Positions 8,645 to 18,742 of a stretch of DNA of 64,000 nt are shown here, piece after piece; the first letter of the stretch is position 1, and each line of letters begins with the position of its first letter. The stretch is from Ruegeria sp. Alg231-54 (lineage in GTDB: Bacteria; Pseudomonadota; Alphaproteobacteria; Rhodobacterales; Rhodobacteraceae), in contig NZ_FREZ01000008.1 in assembly GCF_900143525.1 (NCBI RefSeq), positions 149,493 through 213,492 on the forward strand, in the 5' to 3' direction. Position numbers and translations under genes: made by a program. Under the pieces are notes generated by a model. The model was given only the letters and a program-made list of their open reading frames with translations. It was not told the origin of the DNA and searched no databases.

Positions 8645-9451
8645 ATGGTGCTGAAACCAGATCTGAAGGAACAAGCCTATTTCCACGCTCGGGCTGACGG
8701 CGTTTTTGTCGGCAATGATCCCGCACGCGGGCCGTGGTCTGCGGGTCATTGCCATGCGGGCCCGGTCGCGGGGCTGATCGTCCGCGCGGCCGAAACAGAG
8801 GTTGGGCCGGAAAAGATGCTGACACGGCTGACCGTGGACTTGCTGCGCCCTCTGCCGCTGACAGGTCTGCGGGTGGCGGCGGAAACCACGCGCCACACCA
8901 AAACGCTGGCTACAACCCGTGTCACGGTGCACGATCTGGACGATACGCTGTGTGCCACGGCCACCACGATGCATATGGTGCGCCGCGATTTGGGGTCGGT
9001 TCCGAACATCACGTTGCCGACGCCCGAACTCGACGATGCGGTGACCGGGCCGTTTCCGATTGGCGAAATCCGTCATGACCTGCCGGGGTTCGCAAACCAT
9101 TCGGAGATTCTCTACCCCAAGGGTGGCAACCAGAAAGCCGGTCCAAAGACAATCTGGATGCGCACCCCGACGCTGTTGGAAGACGAGGTGCAATCGCCGA
9201 TTCAGGCGCTATGTCCGCTGGCGGATTGTGGCAACGGGATTTCATGGAATGCACCGACGTCCGAGATGGGGTTCATGAACACCGACCTGACGGTCCAGAT
9301 TCATCGTGAACCCAAATCGGACTGGTTGGCCTCGCAGTCCGTATCCCATTGGCAACCGTCAGGAATAGGGATGTCGCAATCGGTTCTATTCGACACCGAA
9401 GGCCCGGTTGGAACAGCGTTGCAGACACTGGTTTTGTTCCCGCCGAAGTGA
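8645..9451 (+). CDS. TesB-like acyl-CoA thioesterase family protein
   Basis: A 268-residue double-hotdog thioesterase-family protein. The N-terminal hotdog holds GPWSAGHCHAGPVAGLI and the first strand set to about residue 110. The C-terminal half has the PICALADCGNG-like segment (here ALCPLADCGNG) and a FMNTDLTVQIHREP strand, as in fungal/actinobacterial TesB-like proteins. It probably hydrolyses an acyl-CoA. Directly downstream of the acyl-CoA dehydrogenase, it suggests a two-gene acyl-CoA pathway of unknown substrate. Confidence 0.8.
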   Translation: MVLKPDLKEQAYFHARADGVFVGNDPARGPWSAGHCHAGPVAGLIVRAAETEVGPEKMLTRLTVDLLRPLPLTGLRVAAETTRHTKTLATTRVTVHDLDDTLCATATTMHMVRRDLGSVPNITLPTPELDDAVTGPFPIGEIRHDLPGFANHSEILYPKGGNQKAGPKTIWMRTPTLLEDEVQSPIQALCPLADCGNGISWNAPTSEMGFMNTDLTVQIHREPKSDWLASQSVSHWQPSGIGMSQSVLFDTEGPVGTALQTLVLFPPK

Positions 9452-9525
9452 CTGGTTTGGGCGGATCCTGCACAGGCCCGCCGAAACACGTTGCCGGGCA
9501 CGGGCCAAGCCCCTATCTTTCGCCT

Positions 9526-10173
9526 ATGCGATGGCTAATAACCCTTTTCTCCTGTTGCTTGCCGGTTCCGGCATTGGCCCACCCGCATGTCTTTATCGAC
9601 ACCGGGTTGGAATTCATTGTGGACGACAGCGGCCAGTTGACTCATGTCAGGGTGACTTGGGTGTATGATGAGCTTTTCTCTTTGTTTCAGCTTGAAGATA
9701 TGAAGCTGGATCAGGATTCCGATGGCATTCTGACCGAGAGCGAAGAAAAGTTTCTGTCCGGCTTTGATGCCCAGTGGGTCGAAGGATATAACGGCGATCT
9801 TGTGGTGTTGGCCGATGGCGCGCCTGTCGTCTTGTCGGGGCCGATGGAGGCCAAAGCCACCACCGAAGATGGCCGTATCGTGACAACCCACCTGCGCGCG
9901 GTGGAAGGCGGCGGAGTGCCGGCAACCGCCGTCGTCGCCAAAGCATATGATGAATCCTATTACACGGCTTATGAAGTGACCCGCCCGGTGACGGTGTCCG
10001 GGCCCGCCGCTTGTCAGATCAGCCGGATTGACGCGGATATTGACGGGCAACTGGCGCAGATGCAGGCGTTCCTGCAGACCCTGGATGCCGACTATGACCT
10101 TGAAGAAAACGATATCCCGCTGGTTGGGGAAAACTTTGCGTCCGAGATCCGCCTTTCATGTCCAAGTACCTGA
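9526..10173 (+). CDS. DUF1007 family exported protein (NicO partner)
   Basis: A 215-residue DUF1007 protein with a signal peptide (MRWLITLFSCCLPVPALA), then the family signature HPHVFIDTGLEF. An acidic LDQDSDGILTESE segment near residues 65-77 resembles a calcium-binding loop. The frame is open from 9349, but ATG 9526 is the start that gives the signal peptide. The family is nearly always next to a NicO-type nickel/cobalt exporter, as here: the stop overlaps the transporter start by 16 bases. A periplasmic role with that exporter is inferred. Confidence 0.87.
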   Translation: MRWLITLFSCCLPVPALAHPHVFIDTGLEFIVDDSGQLTHVRVTWVYDELFSLFQLEDMKLDQDSDGILTESEEKFLSGFDAQWVEGYNGDLVVLADGAPVVLSGPMEAKATTEDGRIVTTHLRAVEGGGVPATAVVAKAYDESYYTAYEVTRPVTVSGPAACQISRIDADIDGQLAQMQAFLQTLDADYDLEENDIPLVGENFASEIRLSCPST

Positions 10174-11111
10174 TTATTCCTGTCGCCATCTCCATTGGTT
10201 TGCTGCTGTGGTTCTGGGGCAGTGGTGGCTTTGACCACTTGGCCGCATGGGCTGCGGGTGAGCAGCGCGAGTTCCAAAATCAGATCGCGCGTTCCCTACG
10301 CGCAGCCCGCGCGGAACAGCCCGAGGCTGTAGCGACGCTGCTGACGGTCTGTTTTGCCTACGGCTTTTTTCACGCCATCGGCCCCGGCCACGGCAAAGTT
10401 TTGATTGGTGGCTATGGGTTGGGACGCAACGTGGCGTTCCTGCGTTTGTCTGCAATCAGCTTGTTGTCCAGCCTGGGGCAGGCAGTCACTGCGGTTGTTC
10501 TTGTCTATGCCGGGGTACTGGTGTTCCAGATGTCCCGGGCAAGCCTTGTCGATACCACCGAACGGGTCATGGCTCCGATCAGCTATGGTGCTATCGCGGC
10601 GATTGGATTGTGGCTGATCTTTCGATCCATTCGCAGTTTCGCGCGACGTCATCGCAGCGAAAAAGCCCATCATCATGAGCACAAGCACGACCATCATCAC
10701 CCGCACGACGAGGACCACAAACATCACGACCATGACCATGGCGTCTGCGCAGATTGCGGGCATCGCCACGGTCCCACCGCCGACGAAGTGGCCCAAGTTG
10801 GCAGCCTGCGCGAAGCCGCGGTACTGATCGCTGGGATTGCCGCACGTCCCTGTACCGGAGCGCTGTTTGTGCTGATCCTGACCTGGCAGATGGGCATCGC
10901 AATGGTTGGCATTGCCGGTGCTTTCGCCATGGCGTTGGGGACAGCGACCGTTACAACGCTTGTCGGTTGGACCTCATTTGGTTTGCGCGGAGGGCTGCTG
11001 GCCTCAGCCTCGGCGACGCGATTTGCTTCGGTCCTGGCTCCGACGATTGAACTGGTGGCGGGGCTGCTGATCGCCGTGATTGCAAGCGGTCTGCTGTTGC
11101 GCGCGATTTAA
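10158..11111 (+). CDS. Nickel/cobalt transporter, NicO (RcnA-like) family
   Basis: A 317-residue inner-membrane metal transporter. The signature HAIGPGHGK is at residues 72-80, and a second conserved motif [12 protein letters not shown] begins near 233. Between the transmembrane segments a cytoplasmic or loop stretch from 171 to 204 contains 16 His residues with Asp and Glu between them, followed by a Cys pair (CADC), a likely metal sensor or buffer. Efflux of Ni2+/Co2+ is the known RcnA role; import cannot be excluded. The gene overlaps the DUF1007 gene, and its stop overlaps the stop of truA. Confidence 0.9.
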   Translation: MSKYLIIPVAISIGLLLWFWGSGGFDHLAAWAAGEQREFQNQIARSLRAARAEQPEAVATLLTVCFAYGFFHAIGPGHGKVLIGGYGLGRNVAFLRLSAISLLSSLGQAVTAVVLVYAGVLVFQMSRASLVDTTERVMAPISYGAIAAIGLWLIFRSIRSFARRHRSEKAHHHEHKHDHHHPHDEDHKHHDHDHGVCADCGHRHGPTADEVAQVGSLREAAVLIAGIAARPCTGALFVLILTWQMGIAMVGIAGAFAMALGTATVTTLVGWTSFGLRGGLLASASATRFASVLAPTIELVAGLLIAVIASGLLLRAI

Positions 11112-11875
11112 TCGAACACGGGCTCCGGGTACCCAACCCGCGCCAGATACAGCCCTTGCGGTGGACATACCGGCCCGCAAGCGGCGCGGTCTGTGGCCTC
11201 CAAAGCATCCCGTACATCTTCGGGCGACCATGTTCCGGCACCGACACGTTCAAGCGTTCCAACAAAGCTGCGCACTTGGTTGTGCAGGAAAGACCGGGCG
11301 CGAACGTGAAAATGAACCTCTGGTCCGGAAAAGCCTTCAACCTGTTCGACCCGCAGCTCATCCAAGGTTTTGACCGGGCTTGCAGCCTGACAAATCGAAG
11401 ACCGGAACGTGGTGAAATCATGCCGCCCGATCAGCATATCCGCGCCTGCCTGCATTGCGTCCACATCCAGTTGATGGTTGATCCGCCAGACCTGCCCAGC
11501 GTCATGCGTAGCAGGTGCGCGGCGCATCAGGATACGGAACAGGTATTGCCGTTCGAGAGCTGAAAACCGCGCATGCCAGTCATCGTCTACCCGTGCTGCT
11601 TTAACGATGGCAACAGGCTGCGGTTTAAGGTGATAGTTCAGCGCCTCAGACAGGCGGAACGGATCCCAGTCCTTGATCAGATCACAATGCGCAACCTGTC
11701 CTAGTGCGTGCACACCCGCGTCTGTACGCCCGGCCGCGGCAATTGTGTGATCGCCGGGTTGAATACATGACAAGGCCTGTTCGATTGCCCCTTGAACAGA
11801 CGGCAATTCCTTTTGCCGCTGCCATCCGGCAAACGGTTCCCCCTGGTATTCGACTTTCAGCGCGTATCTAGGCAT
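11108..11875 (-). CDS. truA: tRNA pseudouridine(38-40) synthase TruA
   Basis: A 255-residue TruA. The catalytic Asp is residue 52 in [14 protein letters not shown], and the C-terminal [17 protein letters not shown] motif is present. It converts U38-U40 of many tRNA anticodon stems to pseudouridine. It is full length for the family. The gene ends convergently on the nickel/cobalt transporter with the two stop codons overlapping (11108-11111). Confidence 0.97.
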   Translation of the reverse strand: MPRYALKVEYQGEPFAGWQRQKELPSVQGAIEQALSCIQPGDHTIAAAGRTDAGVHALGQVAHCDLIKDWDPFRLSEALNYHLKPQPVAIVKAARVDDDWHARFSALERQYLFRILMRRAPATHDAGQVWRINHQLDVDAMQAGADMLIGRHDFTTFRSSICQAASPVKTLDELRVEQVEGFSGPEVHFHVRARSFLHNQVRSFVGTLERVGAGTWSPEDVRDALEATDRAACGPVCPPQGLYLARVGYPEPVFD

Positions 11876-11928
11876 GGGCTGCTGGTAACGCGCCGCGCCG
11901 CAACGGGCAAGAGTGGGAAAGCGCTGGT

Positions 11929-13398
11929 ATGTCCGACAGCCGCTACCTATCTTGGGAAAAACGAAAAAAGCGGGGCGACGGTTTGGTCATCTCATCTCTG
12001 GCAGACAGTCTGACGCGCGGCGTCGAATCCGTGGGTGACCGCGTGTCTGAGGCATTGTTTGAGCCGGTGATCCGACTGGGTGTCACCGGGCTGGCGCGTT
12101 CAGGAAAGACAGTATTCATCACGTCTCTGGTCGCGAACTTGCTGGACCGGGGGCGGATGCCGGGCCTCGTGGCACAGCAAGAAGGGCGGATCAACGCGGC
12201 TTACCTGCAGCCGCAACCAGACGACACCGTGCCCCGGTTCGACTACGAAAATCACCTGGCCGCGCTGACCGGGCTTCAGCCGCACTGGCCCGAAAGTACG
12301 CGCGCAGTGTCAGAACTGCGTTTATCATTCAAAGCCCGTCCCGCGGGGCTTTTGTCAGGGTTGCAGGGACCACGCACTATCCATCTGGATATCGTGGATT
12401 ACCCCGGCGAATGGCTGCTGGATCTTGCGTTGCTGGACAAAACCTATGAGGTCTGGTCGCAGGAAACACTGGAGCGCATCGCCAATCGCAATGAGGCGAC
12501 GACCTTTCTGGCGCAGGCAAAGGCGGTTGACTCTTCTGACAGCCACGACGAACCAAAGGCCCAATCACTGGCCAAAGAATTCGCCTCTTATCTGAACGCA
12601 GCCCGCGATGCCGGGTTTTACGACTGCACGCCAGGGCGGTTCTTGCTGCCGGGCGATCTGGCAGGCTCGCCGGTGCTAACATTTGCACCCTTGCCGGTCG
12701 AGGGTCACGGCCCGCGACGCAGTCTGCACCGCGAGATGGCCCGGCGATACGAGGCCTATAAATCTCAGGTCGTGAAACCGTTTTTCCGCGATCATTTTTC
12801 CCGGATCGACCGTCAGGTGGTTTTGGTGGACGCACTGGGGGCGATCCATAACGGGCCACAGGCGGTCGAGGATATGCGTCGCGCGATGGCCGATATCCTG
12901 TCGGCGTTTCGGCCCGGACGAAATGCGTGGCTTAGCCAGCTGTTGCTCGGCAAACGGGTCGAGCGCATCCTGTTTGCGGCCACCAAGGCGGACCATTTGC
13001 ACCATCTTCAACACCACCGCCTGACCAATATCATGGAGGCCCTGACCCGCGAGGCGCGCGATCGCGCCAGCTTCGCCGGGGCCGAGACGGCGGCGCTGTC
13101 GCTGGCCTCGTTAAGGGCAACGACCGAGGAAATCCGCACCCATAACGGGGCCGAGCTGCCCTGCGTGCGTGGTACCTTGCTGAACAGCGGCAAGCAGGCC
13201 GCTTTCTATCCCGGTGATCTGCCCGAAGATCCGACGCATTTGCTTGGCCCGGCGCGCAACGGGTCCGAAGGCTGGCTGGGCGAGGATTATGAGTTCATGG
13301 CATTCGCGCCGGCACACCTGACACTGCGGCCAGGGGATGGCCCGCCACACATACGGCTGGACCGCGCAGCCCAGTTCCTGGTCGGAGACCGGCTATGA
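11929..13398 (+). CDS. ycjX: YcjX family P-loop protein
   Basis: A 489-residue YcjX-family nucleotide-binding protein. The P-loop GLARSGKT is at residues 54-61, and a [10 protein letters not shown] segment near 160 matches the family's switch region. It is associated with membrane stress in enterobacteria, where it pairs with YcjF. The ATG at 11929 was kept; a TTG at 11983 would give an N-terminus [12 protein letters not shown], close to many homologues, and may be the true start. The stop overlaps the GNAT gene start (ATGA). Confidence 0.88.
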   Translation: MSDSRYLSWEKRKKRGDGLVISSLADSLTRGVESVGDRVSEALFEPVIRLGVTGLARSGKTVFITSLVANLLDRGRMPGLVAQQEGRINAAYLQPQPDDTVPRFDYENHLAALTGLQPHWPESTRAVSELRLSFKARPAGLLSGLQGPRTIHLDIVDYPGEWLLDLALLDKTYEVWSQETLERIANRNEATTFLAQAKAVDSSDSHDEPKAQSLAKEFASYLNAARDAGFYDCTPGRFLLPGDLAGSPVLTFAPLPVEGHGPRRSLHREMARRYEAYKSQVVKPFFRDHFSRIDRQVVLVDALGAIHNGPQAVEDMRRAMADILSAFRPGRNAWLSQLLLGKRVERILFAATKADHLHHLQHHRLTNIMEALTREARDRASFAGAETAALSLASLRATTEEIRTHNGAELPCVRGTLLNSGKQAAFYPGDLPEDPTHLLGPARNGSEGWLGEDYEFMAFAPAHLTLRPGDGPPHIRLDRAAQFLVGDRL

Positions 13399-13850
13399 AT
13401 GTCATTCTTCGCCCCGCCCGCAGCACGGATGCCGGTGCCACCGGAGAGATTTTGCATGGCTTCGCCCGTGAAAACGATTGGATGCCGGAACTGCACTCGC
13501 AGGCGGAAACCATCGCGTTTTGTGGCCGTATGATTGAATTGGATTGGGTGACCGTGGCCGAAACCGGTGACGGTGTGATCGGGTTTTTGGCGCTCAACGG
13601 TGCCGAAATCCACTCACTGTACCTGGCACCTGGGGTGCGGAGGCAGGGGATCGGTCAGCAATTGCTTGAACATGCCAAATCGTGCCGGTCCGAATTGTCA
13701 TTGTTTGCGTTTCAGGCCAACCATCCAGCGCGCCAGTTCTATGAGCGCAACGGCTTTACCGAGGTTGCACGCAGCAGCGGCGCTGACAATGACGAGAACC
13801 TTCCGGACATAAAGTACGTCTGGAACAGTGAAGGAGCAGCCAATGCCTAA
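13395..13850 (+). CDS. GNAT family N-acetyltransferase
   Basis: A 151-residue GNAT acetyltransferase. The acetyl-CoA site is visible as LYLAPGVRRQGIGQQLLEHA near residues 75-94, and the C-terminal FYERNGFTEV strand-turn is typical. It may act on a small amine or a protein N-terminus; the substrate is unknown. It is embedded between ycjX and ycjF and overlaps both (4 bases at its start, 8 bases at its end), so translation of the three is coupled. Confidence 0.88.
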   Translation: MNVILRPARSTDAGATGEILHGFARENDWMPELHSQAETIAFCGRMIELDWVTVAETGDGVIGFLALNGAEIHSLYLAPGVRRQGIGQQLLEHAKSCRSELSLFAFQANHPARQFYERNGFTEVARSSGADNDENLPDIKYVWNSEGAANA

Positions 13851-14832
13851 GGGGCCGGTTCTGATTGATCTGGAGGGTGATGAACCCGCGGCTGATGTGT
13901 CGCAAGCACCTCCGGTCCCGGATATCGCACAACCTCAGGGTCAGGCGATGCAAGGTGCGGCGCGTTTGGCGGCGCGCAAACCTTCGGCCCTGTCGCGGTG
14001 GTTCTGGGGTTTGGCGCTTGCCGCCCTTGGGGCTGTTGTTTCCGTGGCGGCTTGGGACTTTGTGAATTCCCTGATTCTCCGCGCGCCGATCATGGGATGG
14101 GTGATTACGGGTTTGTTTGCAGCACTGGTGCTGGTCGCGTTGATCATCGCTGTGCGCGAGCTGGCCGCAATCGGGCGGTTGTCCCGTGTGGACGGGATGC
14201 GGCGCGCCGCCGATACTGCCTTGGCCGAAGATAATCTGGCGCAGGCACGCGCAGTCACGAACCGATTGATCTCGTTTTACAAAGGCCGAGACGAAACCCG
14301 TTGGGGGCGCGATCGGCTGTCCGAACGGATCGACGAACAATTTGACGCGTCTGGTCTGCTGACCCTGACCGAGGACGAGCTGCTGGCCCCGCTGGATGTC
14401 GCTGCCAGTCGCGAAGTCGAGGCTGCAGCGCGGCAGGTTGCAACGGTGACGGCGTTGGTGCCCTTAGCGCTTGCGGATGTTGCAACCGCGCTGGCCGCTT
14501 CGTTGCGGATGATCCGGCGCATCGCTGAAATCTATGGCGGGCGCGCAGGTTTTTTGGGCAGTTGGCGATTGACGCGGGCTGTGTTCGTGCACCTTGTGGC
14601 CACCGGGGCCGTGGCCGTCGGGGACGACCTGCTGGAACCTGTGCTTGGGGGATCTATCCTTAGCAAGCTGTCGCGCCGGTTTGGCGAAGGGCTGGTCAAC
14701 GGCGCGCTAAGTGCGCGGGTCGGGGTCGCCGCGATGGAGGTCTGCCGTCCGCTGCCTTTTTCGGATCGGCACAAGCCATCGACCCGCGGCATCATCAAAC
14801 GTGCTCTGGCTGGCTTGTTTTCCAAAACTTGA
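13843..14832 (+). CDS. YcjF / TIGR01620 family membrane protein (DUF697)
   Basis: A 329-residue membrane protein. A Pro-rich cytoplasmic N-terminus (to about residue 45) precedes two transmembrane helices (about 51-72 and 85-105), then the DUF697-type domain with its glycine-rich LGSWRLTRAVFVHLVATGAVA region. ATG 13843 is chosen for its strong AAGGAG site; a GTG at 13828 is in frame but poorer. It is the usual partner of YcjX. The start lies inside the end of the GNAT gene. Confidence 0.87.
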   Translation: MPKGPVLIDLEGDEPAADVSQAPPVPDIAQPQGQAMQGAARLAARKPSALSRWFWGLALAALGAVVSVAAWDFVNSLILRAPIMGWVITGLFAALVLVALIIAVRELAAIGRLSRVDGMRRAADTALAEDNLAQARAVTNRLISFYKGRDETRWGRDRLSERIDEQFDASGLLTLTEDELLAPLDVAASREVEAAARQVATVTALVPLALADVATALAASLRMIRRIAEIYGGRAGFLGSWRLTRAVFVHLVATGAVAVGDDLLEPVLGGSILSKLSRRFGEGLVNGALSARVGVAAMEVCRPLPFSDRHKPSTRGIIKRALAGLFSKT

Positions 14833-14886
14833 CCTGACGCAAGGTACAGTGGTTGGCTGTCGTGCATAAGGGTGTCAGAGCCAGCC

Positions 14887-15597
14887 ATGACCGATCACGG
14901 ACACAGCCAGCAAGAGATTGCAGAACGCATCAACGCGCCACCGGGGCGCGGTGTTTTGCGGGATGTGGTCTATGGTGGGATCGATGGGTCGGTAACCACC
15001 TTTGCCATTGTGGCGGGTGTAGCCGGGGCGGGCCTGTCACCCTTTATTATCGTTGCGCTGGGACTAGCCAATGTACTGGCGGACGGGTTTTCCATGGCGG
15101 CGGGTAATTACTCGGGCACCAAGGCCGAGCTGGACAATATCCGCCGCATCCGGTCCATCGAAGAACGTCACATCAGGCTGTACCCGGAAGGCGAGCGAGA
15201 TGAAGTACATGCGATCTTGTCGCAAAAGGGTTTGTCGGGGCGCGTTTTGGATGAGGCGACGGATGCCATCACAGCCAACCGCGACAATTGGATAAATCTG
15301 ATGATCGAGGGTGAATACGGATTGGGCAGCGTCGATCCGAACCCGTTCAAGGCCGCGATGGCAACGTTTTTGGCGTTTCTTGTGGCCGGCATGGTCCCGC
15401 TGCTGCCGTTTCTACTGTCGTTCGATCGGGCCTTTCAGCTCTCGGTTATCATGACCATGGCGGTCTTCTTTGTCATCGGAGCTTTGAAAAGCAGATGGTC
15501 ACTGGCTCCGTGGTGGCGGTCGGGTCTAGAGACTTTTGCGATCGGCGGCGCGGCCGCACTGATGGCGTATTTTGTTGGCTCGTTGTTCCATCCCTAG
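14887..15597 (+). CDS. VIT1/CCC1 family transporter
   Basis: A 236-residue protein of the VIT1/CCC1 (iron/manganese) transporter family. The first helix region contains the family motif YGGIDGSVTTFAIVAG, and helix 2 has LANVLADGFSMAAGNYSGTKAE. A charged cytoplasmic segment of about 60 residues (with several Glu) follows, then three C-terminal helices. It probably moves Fe2+ or Mn2+ out of the cytosol. ATG 14887 is used; a GTG at 14872 is a longer alternative. Confidence 0.9.
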   Translation: MTDHGHSQQEIAERINAPPGRGVLRDVVYGGIDGSVTTFAIVAGVAGAGLSPFIIVALGLANVLADGFSMAAGNYSGTKAELDNIRRIRSIEERHIRLYPEGERDEVHAILSQKGLSGRVLDEATDAITANRDNWINLMIEGEYGLGSVDPNPFKAAMATFLAFLVAGMVPLLPFLLSFDRAFQLSVIMTMAVFFVIGALKSRWSLAPWWRSGLETFAIGGAAALMAYFVGSLFHP

Positions 15598-15650
15598 TGA
15601 TAAGAAGTACCGCTGGGCGCGCGGTGTAGATTGTCAGTATTTCAAAGTCG

Positions 15651-15779
15651 ATGATGGACCCTGATCTGATCCGGCGACGGTTACATATTGTCGACGCCTG
15701 TTTCGCATTTGGTTCGATTGCCGCTGTGTTGGCCATCATCTGGTTGATGATGGCCAGACTGTGCCTTGGCTGGGGATAA
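15651..15779 (+). CDS. Possible 42-residue single-helix membrane protein
   Basis: In the 283-bp gap between the VIT gene and the DUF2339 gene there is a short frame beginning ATG ATG GAC. It encodes a basic N-terminus (IRRRLH), then a hydrophobic run of about 20 residues rich in Ala, Ile and Leu ending WLMMARLCLGWG. This looks like one membrane helix with positive residues inside. No clear ribosome-binding site precedes it. It may be a small membrane protein or chance. Confidence 0.3.
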   Translation: MMDPDLIRRRLHIVDACFAFGSIAAVLAIIWLMMARLCLGWG

Positions 15780-15879
15780 GGCGCTCTGAACGACGTAGCC
15801 CGCAAAAACACGGTTTTTCGGACTGTTGCGTAGATCGACACCCGGCTAGGTTGTCGGCACATATGCCCGGAGGCCTCAG

Positions 15880-18579
15880 TTGGAATCGCTGCTCGTACTC
15901 GTTGGATTGATCGTTCTGGCCGTCCCGGTGGCCATCCTTGTTCTGTTGGTATCCCAGGTTCGACTGCGCCGCCGGGTGGAGCAGCTTGAACAGCAGATTC
16001 GCACACTTGGTGGCGACCTGCCAGCGCCAGAAACAGTACCTGAATCGACGCAAGCGAGGGACAAAAAGGGCTCTCCGTGGCCGGCAATCAAAACAGAACC
16101 ACCCGAGGCCGAAACGAAAGAGGGGACCTCAGCACCTGAGCCACAGAAGATACCCCTCCCCGAAACGGCGAAGGATGATCGTATCGCTGCACTGAGCGCC
16201 TGGCTGCGCGAGAACTGGTTCTACGCGGTTTCCGCCCTGTCTTTGGCGCTGGCGGGTGTTTTTCTGGTCCAATACGGGGTCGAAAGCGGGCTGTTGTCGC
16301 CAACGATGCGCGTCATCGCGGCCCTGATATTCGGCGCAACGCTGATCGGCGCGGGCGAGGTGATCCGCCGGAAGTATGGCGATGACGAGGCTTCAGCCAC
16401 GGCTTACCTGCCATCGGTCTTTTCCGGAGCCGGGCTGGTGACGCTGTTCGGCGGCTTGCTGGCTGCAAGGCAGCTATACGATCTGATTGGTCCCGAAGCG
16501 GCCTTAGTTGCCATGATCGCTGTTGCGCTTGTGGGGCTTGTTTTAGGCTGGTTCCACGGCCCCTTGCTGGCGGCCGTCGGTTTGATTGGTGCGTTTACGT
16601 CACCCTTCGTGGTGGGCGGGACCTCGACCGATCCCGGCTGGTTGTACGGTTACTTCTTTGTGATTGCCGTCCTTGGGTTGGGGATCGACACCGTACGACG
16701 CTGGGCGTGGATATCCGTTCTGACGCTAGTCGGGGCTTATTCCGCGTGCCTGCTGCTGGTGCTTTCGGCACCCGCGACCGAGTCGGGGTATCTTGTCGGC
16801 GTAATTGCATTGGCGGTCATCGCGATCGCGATCCCCGTGCGGCGGATCTGGCCGGATCATGAGGGGCGCATGATCAGCGAAATCATTGCGATCCAAAAAG
16901 GCTTCCAGTGGCCAGAGTTTCCCACCCGCCTTGCTTTTGGTTCGGTGACAGTCACCACGGTAATCTTGGCGATACACTGGCCGGACTCGGCGGCAGAATT
17001 CTGGCTGGGTGTCATGCTGTTGGCTGGCCTGACACTGGGTTTGCTGACTTGGGCAAGCCAGGCGCGGGCCCTGCAAGACCTGACCATACTGCCAGCCGCT
17101 GGTCTAACTTGGTTCGTACTGATCCATGGGTGGGACAACGGCTCTGTCGCGCGCTGGTTCGCCGAAACCTATACCGAAACCGCCGAGGCGGATTTCCCGT
17201 GGGCGTTCACCCTGTTGGTGGCACTGGGTGCATTGATCTCAGGCCTTGCAGCCTGGCGATCGTTTCGCGCAACCGAGTACCGGGCCGTTTGGGCGGGCGG
17301 TGCTGCAGTATTTGCACCGGTATTGGCAATCGCGCTGGAGCTTGGATGGCATCCCGCTGAGGTCATCGGAGCCTATCCGTGGGCGCTGCATGCGGTTGCA
17401 TTGGCGGTGATGATGGTCGTTCTGGCCGGGCGCTTCGCACGGATTGATGGCGAAAACCGACTGCGGGCGGCTTTGGTGACCTTGTCCGCTTTATCCTGCC
17501 TGACCTTTGCCTGCGTGATTGTCCTAAGTTCGGCTGCCCTGACAATTGCTTTTGTGGCCCTGATCGTAGCCGCGGCGGTGCTGGATCGGCGCTTTGATCT
17601 TCCACCTATGGGTTGGTTCATCTGGGCTGGCGTGTTCACTGTCACGCTCAGACTTGTACTGAACCCCGGTCTGGATTGGGCAAATTCGGCACCTATCGCG
17701 GAAATGGCGCTTGTCTATGCCACAGCTGCCGTCGGATTTCTGGCGGCCTGGGCCATCCTGCGCCCATTGAAGCGTCCGGTCATTGCGCTGCTTCTGGAAA
17801 GTGCGACCTGGGCGACGGCGGGCATCTTGTTGTCCTTGCTGTTGCTGCGCTGGCTCGAAGGGTTTGGCAACGGCGGCGCCCATGACAGCCACTGGGGGCA
17901 GGGGCTTTTGTCCTTGATCTGGCTGCTGTTGGCCTGCGCGCAGGTGCGGCGGTTCGAACTGGGCGGAAAACTGAATTATGCGCGCTACGCGCTGGCGTTG
18001 TTCTTTGCGGGACATGGTGTTGTTCGCCTGGCGCAGGCGCTGACCGAGGCGAACCCATTGCTGAATGCCCAAGCTGATCCGGTTCTTGGGGTGCCAATAT
18101 TGAATACCCTCGCCGTGGCTTACCTGTTGCCCGCCATTGTTTTGGCCCTGTCGGCTGCTTGGCTTCCCGCACTGCATCCGCGATGGAAACAGGGGTGCTT
18201 CGGTCTGGCGGCGGCATTGGGTGCGATTTGGCTGGGCCTGACCATTCGCCATGTCTGGCAGGGGGCCAGCGGTATGTATGAAGGCAACGGTGTCACCCAG
18301 CCCGAGCTTTATACTTACACTATGGCCCTACTGCTGATCGGTGCGGGGCTGTTTTATCAGTCACTCGCCCGCCGGTCGGACATGATGCGCAAGGCGGGGT
18401 TGGCCGTCATTGGGCTTGCCGTGGCCAAGGTGTTCCTGGTCGATATCGCTGGTTTGGGTGGCCTTATCCGGGTGTTCTCACTGCTGGCGCTGGGCCTCGC
18501 GCTGGCCGGTTTGGCTTGGCTGAACAGGTGGGCCACGCTGCGCCATTCGCCGCATGGGGCGGAACCTCTGGACCATTAG
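15880..18579 (+). CDS. DUF2339 domain-containing membrane protein
   Basis: An 899-residue polytopic membrane protein. An N-terminal helix (LLVLVGLIVLAVPVAILVLL) leads to a basic, coiled-coil-like segment and a Pro/Glu-rich linker to about residue 100, and then roughly two dozen hydrophobic segments run to the end. This is the DUF2339 architecture; its function is unknown, but it is often thought to be envelope related. The start codon is TTG, supported by a GGAGG box seven bases upstream. No other start lies at the same place. Confidence 0.88.
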   Translation: MESLLVLVGLIVLAVPVAILVLLVSQVRLRRRVEQLEQQIRTLGGDLPAPETVPESTQARDKKGSPWPAIKTEPPEAETKEGTSAPEPQKIPLPETAKDDRIAALSAWLRENWFYAVSALSLALAGVFLVQYGVESGLLSPTMRVIAALIFGATLIGAGEVIRRKYGDDEASATAYLPSVFSGAGLVTLFGGLLAARQLYDLIGPEAALVAMIAVALVGLVLGWFHGPLLAAVGLIGAFTSPFVVGGTSTDPGWLYGYFFVIAVLGLGIDTVRRWAWISVLTLVGAYSACLLLVLSAPATESGYLVGVIALAVIAIAIPVRRIWPDHEGRMISEIIAIQKGFQWPEFPTRLAFGSVTVTTVILAIHWPDSAAEFWLGVMLLAGLTLGLLTWASQARALQDLTILPAAGLTWFVLIHGWDNGSVARWFAETYTETAEADFPWAFTLLVALGALISGLAAWRSFRATEYRAVWAGGAAVFAPVLAIALELGWHPAEVIGAYPWALHAVALAVMMVVLAGRFARIDGENRLRAALVTLSALSCLTFACVIVLSSAALTIAFVALIVAAAVLDRRFDLPPMGWFIWAGVFTVTLRLVLNPGLDWANSAPIAEMALVYATAAVGFLAAWAILRPLKRPVIALLLESATWATAGILLSLLLLRWLEGFGNGGAHDSHWGQGLLSLIWLLLACAQVRRFELGGKLNYARYALALFFAGHGVVRLAQALTEANPLLNAQADPVLGVPILNTLAVAYLLPAIVLALSAAWLPALHPRWKQGCFGLAAALGAIWLGLTIRHVWQGASGMYEGNGVTQPELYTYTMALLLIGAGLFYQSLARRSDMMRKAGLAVIGLAVAKVFLVDIAGLGGLIRVFSLLALGLALAGLAWLNRWATLRHSPHGAEPLDH

Positions 18580-18742
18580 GCGTGGGCGTCCTATAAGCCC
18601 GGCATGTATGACCGGATGGCCATCATTATTCGAATTATATCCCCGGCGCTCTGATATCGCGAGACGCCGGGCAAAGGTGCTTGAGAATTCGCACTGACCG
18701 CTTCGATCCACACACGTCAAGATCATCCTGAGGACGCCCCCA

